This document shows positions 25,221-35,800 of a DNA stretch of 64,000 nucleotides, piece by piece. A program made the position numbers and the translations under genes. The DNA comes from Diploscapter coronatus (lineage: Eukaryota; Nematoda; Chromadorea; Rhabditida; Rhabditidae). Where the stretch lies: NCBI GenBank assembly GCA_964036155.1, contig OZ038423.1, positions 20,227,249-20,291,248 on the forward strand. The letters run 5' to 3'. How positions within the stretch are numbered: the stretch's first letter is position 1; the number at the start of each line of letters is the position of its first letter. The notes beneath the pieces are model-generated. The model did no database searches and was not told where the DNA came from. It saw only the letters and a list, made by a program, of their open reading frames with translations.

Positions 25221-28200
25221 ATGTCGTGCGACACGCCATCGAGCTCGCTCAGTTCGATGGAAGTGAAAAGGGAAACTGACGAGGATAGTTATTCATCGAC
25301 CACGAGGCACAGCTCCATTCGATCTGCATGCAATCAGTCCCTCCCAATTCCCACGCACTATTCACCACCCAAACGGATTATTCAAGTATATTCACATTCT
25401 GGCAATTCGGATTCTTCTCGACTTCGCAGCCCATAAATATCATGACCCTTTCTACGATTTTTCGACCCATTCATAGCTATTTAATCTTGGGTTTGAAATT
25501 TTTGCAATCATAATTTCCGACGAAAATTACCGAAAAGGGTCCGAGATGAATAGTTAGCGAAATTGCTAAGAATCCAAGTTGCCAAGTTTCTTCATACATT
25601 CAGTCATCATTTGTAACCATTTAGGTGCCTAAAAACGCGGAAGAAAATCGCAAGTTGAAGCATGGCCACATCGAGAACAATAACGACCACATCGCCTATC
25701 TGGACTTTCCATTGTTCTGGCCTTCATTATTCTTCACAATTCTCTCATTATCATGCTTTGCAGGCATGCTTTGAAAGATAAATGTACAAAACGATAGGAA
25801 ATTCAGGAGCTGTTTATGCCTCTCTGCAGACAGATTTCATTCCAACCGATCGACAGCTTCAAAGGGGATTCGTTGCCCGATATGGATCGACTTTATTTAG
25901 ATGCAATGTGAGTTTTTTAAATGAAAAAACTGTCAATTATTTGCATAATATACTGTAATTATTTTGTCATAGCCATAACTAAAATAGTAAAGCGCAGTAT
26001 AATATAGGAACAAGGTATGAGAACGTGCCATAAGTAATGCTTGTATTCTTATCATTTTAACAACATACTTCTCCATAAAATCCTCTTTAGATATTGAGAT
26101 GTTTGTATCAATGTAACAGCTTGAAATTCATAATGATGCAAAATAAAATATGATATGTAGCTGAATATTATATATCTTACAATTGATTTTTCCACCTTCA
26201 TCCATTTTGAGAAATGATATGAATTTACGTCCTGACACATTTGTTCGTGCGTAAGAATGACTTCTGACCTGATTGTCAGCGGATTTATGATTTTCCCTGT
26301 GAAAAGACAAGGCGCAGATCGTTTTCACGCATAACGAAATTCACATAACGTATGAAATCTGATGTATTCTTGAAATAATCTGGGAAACACTATGATTGAT
26401 TGAATTTTACGACAATCGACATGCGAAAAATAACAGCCTATTTTATAAATTTGTAATAATTTCAAGTTAAAAGTTTTTAAAGCAGCCTATAAATAGAGTA
26501 ATGAAAACTTACGAAATATGTACCTTTTCCTATACAACTCCTATCAAACATTATTGTGTTCTATCATTTCGCATTACATCGTTACGTCACTACGAATTAA
26601 TAGGTTGATTTTTCTAGTTATCTAAACGCAGAGATTTGACGATAAATTTGAAGAAGTTGGATATAGTTCTTATATTAATGATTACATAGTTATCTTAAAC
26701 TTCATACATAAAAAAAGGTTAAGATACTTAAATATGTATCGCTGAAAAATAAACTTGATTTTCAGTCAACGATTCCCCTGCCGAAAGATGGCCTTCCTTC
26801 ACTAATTCATCTGTTCGAACTGAACGTGATCGGAAATGTTTTGTTCAGATATGCAAATGTTATTCCACTCGTTCTCCGCATATTCCATGCACATGCACTC
26901 AGGTATCAAACCTTCATCTAAACTCATTTTATATTTTGAAAGTAGAATTATGATTTTCGAGGAATTATTTTCTATACTATGAAGTACCCTAAGCTTTTCC
27001 AGAAATGTTTTTTTCGAGTTTCTCTGGGCCCCTTTTTGTAAAATTCTCTCGCTTATAACCCAGGAAAATGCGAAAATCCAACTCATTACCCACTATACCA
27101 CTGCCATGAGGCGAGAGAGCATTAGAAATGCAAATTTTAAAAGGCTCGAAAAGAAGTAAACGTTCCTGAGAAGGCTTCTATACTCCTTGCGCATTTTTCT
27201 AATATTTGAACTATTACATTTATAGTATAGAGTAGTGATCGTATTCAAAGTGCTGTGCTTTACAGAATAAGTTCTCTTCCGCTATATAATATAAAGTATG
27301 AATATGATTCACAACTATAGACTTATTGTAATAATTCAGAGGAATAGTTCGACAGGAATACCAAGGAGAATTCACTGACGCTTTCAAGATCTGCAATGAT
27401 TTGATGCCCATTCTGACAGGTCTGTTATTTCGACTCTTACTTGATACAATTCATATTTCAGCCATCGAGTCCCTTGCCATGGCTCTGTTCAGCATCGTTA
27501 CAGTCCACAATGACTTTGCCGAGTTCAATCGCTACTGCAAGATTGTGTTCGCAATGACAGCCTCCCTCAACATGCTGATTACCTCTCTCGTGCTATTCTC
27601 GTTTCGTCGCTATGTCACTCAGGTTCCCTAATCTATCCGACTTCCCACTCTCTATGCCAATTCTTTGCAGAGTATCGACAGTATCTCTGTAGGCGTCAAG
27701 ATCATGTCCACGGCACTCTTCTGCTACTTCGCTCCTCAGTATTTCCAGTTCCATTTATCGTCCATCAGCTATCCAACTTGTCATTCCTATTGTGAGTCAT
27801 TTCCTTATCGATTTTTACAAAGAACCAAAGATATATTGAAGTATCAAGTGTGGCTCCAACATTTCAATTTCTTCCTTACGTTTTTCAAGTCAACTTTCAA
27901 TCAATTATTGCAATAGTAAATTTTCTTACTTCAGTGCCCTCTTCCCTGGCCATGATCGAATACGTGACGACATTATCGTATATGTCTTTCCATTTCACTC
28001 AGCTCATCGACGTCCGTCACTGTCATTTCGTCTGTTATCCGAGGGATTCTTCAGGTAGACAATTTGCAAATTGCAGCGGCGTTATAGGGAAGGCCAGAGG
28101 TTTGAAAAAAACATGATCCATTAGCATCGATCGTAGAAACCTATTCTAAATCAGTGCGAATGAAATTTGGCATAAGTGTATTGTTATGTCAATGACCGAT

Positions 28201-28338
28201 AAATCGAAACAATTTGCATCATAACATTTTTCAGGGGAATGCGAGCCTCTTAATCCTGAGAATTTCAAGAAAGGAGGCAAATATGAGTACTGCAGAGCAT
28301 TTGAATACAATCAGAGGAAGAAGTGGGCCTATTACTAA
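25221..28338 (+). CDS. PGAP2-like (Frag1/DRAM/Sfk1) multi-pass membrane protein
   Basis: PGAP2 proteins remodel the lipid of GPI anchors in the Golgi. The start at 25221 (MSCDTPSSSLSSMEV) opens a Ser-rich cytoplasmic head, followed by an exon at 25625-25764 with a membrane helix (LFWPSLFFTILSLSCFA) and one at about 25830-25908. The recognisable core is 27461-27621 (AIESLAMALFSIVTVHNDF, a long hydrophobic helix, RRYVTQ), 27671-27791 (VGVKIMSTALFCYFAPQYF) and 27935-28053 (SSLAMIEYVTTLSYMSFHFT). These align by eye with the ALENLAL...DF, YF..H and EYTVVLTNMAFH motifs of PGAP2. The last exon, about 28234-28338, is a Cys-containing tail ending KKWAYY. Exons between 25908 and 27400 could not be joined without a stop, so that part is unresolved or damaged. 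Confidence 0.6.
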
Positions 28339-29097
28339 TTCAGTCGGATGCAAATGGATATCGAGCGACTGCATAACTAGTTTGTAATTATCAGAATAAG
28401 CACTTAGTTTAGATACCTAAATTAGAGTATGGTTATTAGATCGCGACTTCAACACATTATGCAATAAAACTTCTAAAAAATGTTATAAAAATTAAAAGTA
28501 TACAATGCAACATCGCATATGAGTTGTAAGTCAGTGATAATATGGCTTTAAACTATGGACATATCACTACATCATCATGTCTTCATGTCTTTCATATACC
28601 TATTTCATACATATTAGCATCCAGACTGTGGACGCGCTCTGAGATATCTCCGCTCAAGTTGCCATAAATGTCAGTAGATTGATTTTGTTTATTGCGTATA
28701 TTTGATCTGATTGCATTTATTAGAAATGAAGATTGCTTTGGAAATTATGTTCGTATTGTCTTTGATTTCAAATGATGAATAAAATGGATCGAAATGAAAT
28801 GTAAAGCAATAAATAAAAAGAATAAGCTCAGAAGATGAGAGTTTGATATCGAGAGAAATATGCCATCTCTATAATAAGTCAAGGAAAAATAAATAACATC
28901 TTTCTTATATCGATCTTTAAAATACCAAATATCAATTCATAAAAATATACTCGTAAAGATGGAGTCTTTCGCATGGTATTTAAAATGAGTGCAAACGAAA
29001 ACGAGAAAGCATGAGACCCGTGAACTGAAATGCAATTGAATGATGATATATCCTAACGATAAATATTAGAATTAAAAATTGGCTATTCTGATCGAAT
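28339..29097. other. Convergent 3' intergenic region
   Basis: AT-rich stretch between the plus-strand PGAP2-like gene and the minus-strand membrane protein. AATAAA-like signals near 28462, 28779 and 28808. No coding potential seen. Confidence 0.5.
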
Positions 29098-32000
29098 TTA
29101 TTCCTGTTCGTCTTCTTCAGTAACGGCCACACAAACAGGCACTTGTCCATTCGGGATCCGTTCTCTATCGATCTCTTCTTTTGATTGACTCAACTGTTTC
29201 GTAGTTAACAATCTTCTGACTGTGTCTCGGTCCACCTAATAAGTGAATAAAAAATAACATTGAATCGCCAAATAAGTGAATTTTCCTACCTCCAACTGTA
29301 TCCTCACACCTCCCTTTTTCTTCTGATTCGCCCCTGCAGCAGTCCCCTTCCGTATCAGCTTCTGCCTGCCCTCCTCATCTCTCAGTCTCTTTGTTGGTCT
29401 CTGCAACTTCTTCTCTGACTTCCTCTTCATTCCTGAAGTTGCTGTAGTTGCATAGTGCTGCAGAACAGGTGGAGTGACAGGTCGGAATGAGGAGAGAGTC
29501 TGGAATGAACTCTTCTATAAATATTACGTGCAAATGATTTGCAAAATTTGATGAATCTGAATCATTTCATGGTCACTGTCTCGACTCTTACAATTGCACC
29601 CATCTGTGTGGTAAACAAATCGAACACTAACACTTAAACTGCTATTTGTGTTTTGGCCGTTGTTCTCAGGCAGAATGGTAATATTAGTGATGTTGGCCTT
29701 CTGTTGTATCTTCTTGAGTGCTTCCTCCTGTTTCTCCCTAATTCGAGTCATATCATTAGTCGTTTTTGCCTGTAGATATTCCATATTTTGCGATCATAAT
29801 CTTTCAAAAACTTGCCTCAAGCTGCTCATTTTTAAGTGCTTCATTTCGAATAGAACAATATGAAAAGTAGACTCGCTTTCGATATCGCCATTGTGAATTG
29901 TGCAAAGCAAGTCTGTAATAGTTCAATGTCATCTTTATACTATGAAATGTTGTTTCAAAAGTTATATGGGATTACTATTATCTGAAAAATCAATACCATT
30001 GGATTTATAAATGCTTATAGAGCGATTTTCTTTCAACAAAACTATTTCCTTTATGGGATTAGCATTTCCCTGTAATCAATTATTAATTAAAGCCAGAAAA
30101 CTTAGATAGAACTATTCGGTGGTGTGAAAAAGATAGTAGAATTGATTGGTAAAGAAGAATGAGATGGTCGAATTAAATAATTGAATGGAAAGGGAGAATT
30201 CGATCGCGCGTGAACATGGAGAAAATTGAAATAAAGTCAGGAAAGCAATCATAGAAACTCTCGGAAGAGACGAGAATGCAGCGAAATTATTTGAAACTCG
30301 AAAGTTACGATGCCATACAATTCATCAGAATGCATTCACACTTTGCAAACCGGAAAAGACGAAATTAGACTGCTCATGATTAAATTAAAAGTGAAGAAAC
30401 TACTGAAGACGCAGACAAGAATGAATCATTACAAGTCCAAAACTCAGCAAAACAGTATAAATTAAGGGTGATGAAATTATTTTAGAATAAAACAAAAAAC
30501 ATAATGAGAATGACACAAAGCAGAAAGTTAATGAAGGCTAAAGACTACACACGCGCGCACACTAACCATAATTGCATAATTGGGTTGGAATGCGGAGAGA
30601 AACTAAGGGAAGATTCAGTAACACGTTGCAATCAATGCTTAATAAAAAATGATTATTCAAAGGACAAACTTGACTTACTTGAATTTTCTCCTTGCCCACA
30701 TAAAATTGTAAACTTGAACTGTCATAATTCGTAGGTAAATTTGGATGAAGAGGAAAATAAGCGAGAAAATAGCCACGAAACGAATTAATTTTGGATTCTT
30801 TCGACAATAAATCGCCTGAAATTCAATATAATTTAGCAGGAAATTTCAACAAGAAATGATGCTACAGGTTGAATTTGGAAATATCAGAATCGGAATTATA
30901 TTTCATCGTTCATGGTAAACATGATGATTACCTACCTCTTCATTGTATCCGCCCATATCCGCTGCGAGAGCAAATGAGGCATCGAGAAGAAGAAAGACGC
31001 AAGTTGCATATTGAAAGAACAATTGAATGCGCAGGAGACGAGCTCGACGCTCTACTATGGAAATGATGAATAGAACCTGAATCGTATCGAATAAATACAG
31101 GAAGACTGATGATGATGATACTTACTTTCATCGAGTAGAATATCGAATATTGAAGTAATGTAACGAAAAATATGAATAAAGGCTTTCCACGGTCTTCGCA
31201 CGAAGGAAGACTCATTGCATAGTGGAGAAGGATGCAGAAATAGCAGATAAATGCGAATATGCATTCGATGAAACATACAACTAGACCCCTAGAATGAACG
31301 TCATTGATGGATAAATAATATTGGTATTAATTATTGCCGAGCATCATGTTATTATGGAAGGATACTGATGGCAGAGTATATACAACAATAGTTTCGCTAA
31401 ATGAATAAAAATGCCGTGAATTCTCATAAATATATTTCAAGAAATTGCAAATTGCGCAACTACGAAGCGATAAAGCCATTTCATCTATTCATATAACGAA
31501 TCATTCCAATATTCTGGAATATAAAGTAGGGCATACCAGGAAGGTGTGGCAGGAACTGCGTGAGGTTTCCAGAAGAATGGCATCTGGTACTTGAACGAAG
31601 AGGGGTCGAATCGTTCAGCTCCCACCAATTCGTGCACTTCCATTGGCGTGTTCATTGGCCATGGAAAACGCATTTCTGAAATGCTTATTTCAGTTAACTT
31701 TATATTTCCCCGTTTTCTATTATATGTTTATGTGTATGATCTAATGATATCTACTTGCCGCCGGAAAGGCGTCGAAACCAGTCTAATTATTTGTAAGAAG
31801 ATGCGACTGTCAATCTATTGAATGAAAACTGAATGAGAGTGATGAGAAGAAGGACAAATCGGAAGAGAGAAACGATGCTAGTGATAAGGCTAAAGAATGA
31901 ATGACTAACTGATAAAGCCATTTCAAAAATATTAAATTTCAAATTCATTATAAAATCTTACGTCTTCGATCAGACAAATTGGCCCATATTTTCTTCCAGC

Positions 32001-32157
32001 TGCGACGGAGCCTTCTGTACGTTGCAGACATTCCAGCTAAGCGTGATTTGTGCTGCAGCAAGTCGTCATCCTCCTGCAGGGAATGGGGCGCCGATCGCAT
32101 CAGATAGAGCTCATTTGGCTCATTCGTCCCTCCCTCCCCGAGCGAATCCATCTCCAT
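29098..32157 (-). CDS. Unrecognised four-helix membrane protein with coiled-coil/basic tail
   Basis: I do not recognise the family. Start ATG at 32157, stop at 29098. Exon 31959-32157 encodes an acidic then Arg-rich cytoplasmic head; 31544-31676 a Pro/aromatic segment ([28 protein letters not shown]). The exon at about 31131-31289 gives two hydrophobic helices ([20 protein letters not shown] and [18 protein letters not shown]), about 30932-31072 a third ([20 protein letters not shown]) and about 30682-30819 a fourth ([16 protein letters not shown]). The exon 29816-29913 ends LKNEQLE and uses an apparent GC donor. The following one (about 29590-29770) is a coiled coil ([14 protein letters not shown]). 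Exons 29290-29515 and 29098-29235 are Lys/Arg-rich and acidic. The junction between 29590 and 29515 could not be closed in frame. Confidence 0.55.
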
Positions 32158-32865
32158 TCAAACAATGTCGATGCTGAGTTATCCCGTTGTTGATGGTTCG
32201 ATTGCCATTCGACTCAAATTGATAGAGTTGACAGACTTGGAGAGGAACGGCCAATTGACTGATTGACAATTTATTGATTGACGATGATAATTGATAGAAT
32301 TGAGAATGAGAAGATACACAAATGGAATGGAAGGAGGGTAGGGTAGTGAGAGTGACTGTCTCCAGTCTCCAGTCTTCAGCAATGCGAAAATCGCTTTCTT
32401 TTTCAATTTCTCTCCGTCTCCTTCATTCATCGTCTATTTTTGTTTTCTTTTCCCTTCTCTATGTCTTTCCATCCACTCATTCGTTTATCTCTCCTTCATT
32501 CGATACTGTTGTCCAATTTGCAATGACTGGAGGTGGGCAATCTCGAATGAGAATTAGCAGAAGCCTTTGTTCTGTCTAAACTCATTGATTATGTCGGATT
32601 GGACATAAACCATATCTATGTGTATCTGAAAATCACCCTACCCTGACTGAAAAATAGACATCGATAAATTGCAATATTAACATTAGCAAACGGAGTAAAG
32701 GAAATTGATTGGATGGAACAATAACTTTATTACTTCAATAACCGGAGAAGATGAAGTACGACCTGCGTCCGAGAATTCCTGCCTCCGCAAAAGAAAATGG
32801 GAAGATATGAGATAAAAGGGCAGAGAACGAATAGAATAACATAAAGTCGACAAAACTAGCTAACC
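32158..32865. other. Upstream region of the four-helix protein
   Basis: Contains pyrimidine-rich 32390-32510 and an (AATTGATTGA)-like imperfect repeat around 32215-32300. No gene recognised. Confidence 0.4.
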
Positions 32866-32877
32866 TGTGAGAGCTTC

Positions 32878-35800
32878 TATGGCATCCTGCATTAAGAAAG
32901 ACGAAACACTATCGACAGGCAATCAACAGACGAACACGGACAGTCAGGCGAAAGACGATGACCGGAGTGGAGGCGCCTTAATCGTGGACAGCCATTTCTA
33001 TAATTTGATGGTGATGCAGCTTTATTTGTATACAATCGACAAACGTATCCAGCCATTCACAGTATCTTTCTCTGACACTGGTAATGATCTAATTTTGAAA
33101 CAATTTCATATAAATCTGAAAACTTCGGATCCTTCTAGGATCATTTTCTAAACTCCTGAAAATCCCTATTCTCATCCTTTCTATGGAAATGGAACTTATA
33201 TTCATGTTTGGGTAGAAAATCATCTTTAGACTATTCAGTATCGCAGGATTACTCCTTTTCAAGATAGAGATATTGAATGGTATTATTGCTATAATGTTCG
33301 AAATTGTGCAAAATTAAGGTGTTAGTAGGGGAACGGTCATTGCGCACAAAAGTGTGCCATTGCGCACAAATATTTTTTGTGCGCAATGGCACACTTGAAG
33401 TATGTCATTGCGCACAAAAGTTTTTTTGAGTATGTCATTGCGCACAAAGTATGTCATTGCGCACAAAGTATGTCATTGCGCACAAAAGTATGTCATTGCG
33501 CACAAAAGTGCGTCATTGCGCACAAAAGTATGTCATTGCGCACAAAATGGATAAAAACGTCGATTTTTCACAAAATTTATTTATCTTCATCAACATTTCA
33601 GTTCTATCATGCATATTCGATAAAATTCCATCATCTAAAATCTCATTCTCAATTGACAAAAAATTGGGATTTTTTATTTTTTTTATTGAAAAGAAAGAGA
33701 AGAGGGCAACTCGGGAATTTTTTTGCTTTTCAAAACTATCTTCAAAATTCCTAGTCATCCGAGTGGCCAAGTTAGGCAAAAAACATTTACAAGAAAAAAA
33801 ATCCAAGAAAGTATCACAGAAAAAGATCTAACTAAAAACCCGAAAAATAATCACAAAGCATGAAGGAAATCAAAGAACAATGAAAACCCAGAATGATAGA
33901 AATAGATTAAAAGCACCCAGAATGACTACATGAAAAAGCGGCGGTATTTCCTGCCCAAAAATGCGAGTTCGAAATTGGTACTTCTTAGGCAAAAAATATC
34001 ACCACAAAAAAGAAAGAAAAAGGATGAAAAATGGAAATATTAGAAAAAATGATGAAGAAAAAGAAACAGAAAAAGATAAAAGGAAAACAAATGGGAAAAT
34101 GAAAGTAGAGAAAAATGATGAAAAGAGACGGAAAAGAATAAAAGAAGAAAACAAGTGGGAAAATGAAAAATGAGATCATTTACGCTTTGTCGACATGTGG
34201 CAGCTCATTTTCTCCAAATATTCTGCAACTCGCTTCTTTGTTGGGGCCCTGTATGCGATTTCCTGTTCGAAAGACGTCATTTCCCTGTAGACGGCGTCTC
34301 TTCTTTCCGCATCTTTTTTCCGCAAAGGTCTAGTTGGCATGCCGTTCTGTAAATAAAATCGTTAACAAGTTCAGGAATGGGCAATTTTTCACCTCGACTC
34401 GGTTGAAGAGGAAGTCGTTTGTTGCTTCATCTTCCTCCATCAACTTCTCGATAAGCACGAAGTAAGACGGGTGCTGACAACGAACCGTGGCTGAAATGAT
34501 GACATTTTCTCCTGTAAGTTCTTTCAAGTTCTACCTGATAGAGATCGATGCCAGCTCTCTGCCATGTTAGTAGTCCGATTCACGTAAACCATCCACTTGT
34601 TGAGTTTCTTGAGCATTTCTGGCGACATCCACTGCTCCTTGTAGTAGTCGATGAATTTCTTGCAAGAATTGTATGCTGAGTGATTCCGCTTGACTGGCAG
34701 AGAGCTGAGTGCATCGACTTTGGGCACCAGAGTCAGGGGAAGGAAGGGCAGGGCTCTGAGCTGCTTGAGCCATCTGCAATTAATGAGTTTAATTGAAAAT
34801 AACGAAGGAAAATTCACTTGTCGATGCTCTCGTCTTTGTTGTTTTCCTCAATGTACTGACTGAGCCCTTTCCTCTGAACATTCCTTGCGAATGCCATTGA
34901 GTAATGGAATAGGCAACCAACGACATGATCAGCATCGAACGTCTAAACATGTCAAAAATTATCAGTTTTAACTTTGGAAACGTACCTGTTCTGCTGCGTT
35001 GTGTGCTGCAGTCTCAAAATCCAAAACAATGTCAATCTCGTTCAGCTTCGCCCCACACTTCTGCAGCTCCAAGGATACGGTCTGAAAGATTTGAAAGTAA
35101 GTCTTTTTTATTTTGTTTGTGGTAACTGCGAAGACGAGAGGCTTGGCCTGCGCGTCTCCGCAGACACCATGCAGACCATAGAGTTGGGCCTTGCGACCCA
35201 ACTCTTTGGGGTGGAACGAGTGGACGCCATCGCCGATCAGTGCGTTGAGTCCCGCTCTCACAGCCAGCTCAAGAGTTTCCTTTCTGAAGAAGATGTGCAG
35301 CGTGTCTGTCTTGAGCTGGAGGAAGAGGGTGCCATTGTCGAGCTTCTAAATTAAGAAAATTATCGAAAAATTAAGATCAAGAAATCTACTGTGTATTGGT
35401 CCGGGACGGCAACGAAGGTCACCTTCGACCCAGGGTGGCTGTTCAACGCACGGGAGATGGTGCGGCGCTGGCGACTGTACTCTCCTCGAGCAAAGGCCCT
35501 TTTCACGGATACGGCACTGGTATCGTTTCCTAAATCAGCTCAATTGCTTTTGAAAAACGATTAAATTGAAATGTACCGTAGTCCTGATCCTTGATCTCCT
35601 TGATCTGTCTCGTGTAAACCTGCTTTGGGTTGAGGCCAACGAACTTCTTTGGGTCAGACTTGATCTCCCTGACCAACTGAATTGAAAATATCATAGATGA
35701 ATGAAGCTTTTCAGCTCTTACCGCGTATCCGACTCTGTCTGCCACCTTGATAGCCGTCTTACGAGGCTGACAAACGTGCGGGAGAGACCGTGGATCTTTC

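Noticed and set aside
23277..25513. Several plus-strand frames of 60-110 codons
   Set aside because: Located in pyrimidine- or purine-skewed sequence with no splice-linked partners, except the exon beginning at 25221 which is kept.
33377..33831. Open frames reading repeated VIAHK-type peptides near the left transposon end, and mirror ones at 37243-37534
   Set aside because: They are translations of the 20-bp terminal repeat, whose 60-bp (three-unit) period keeps frames open; no start, splice or family support.
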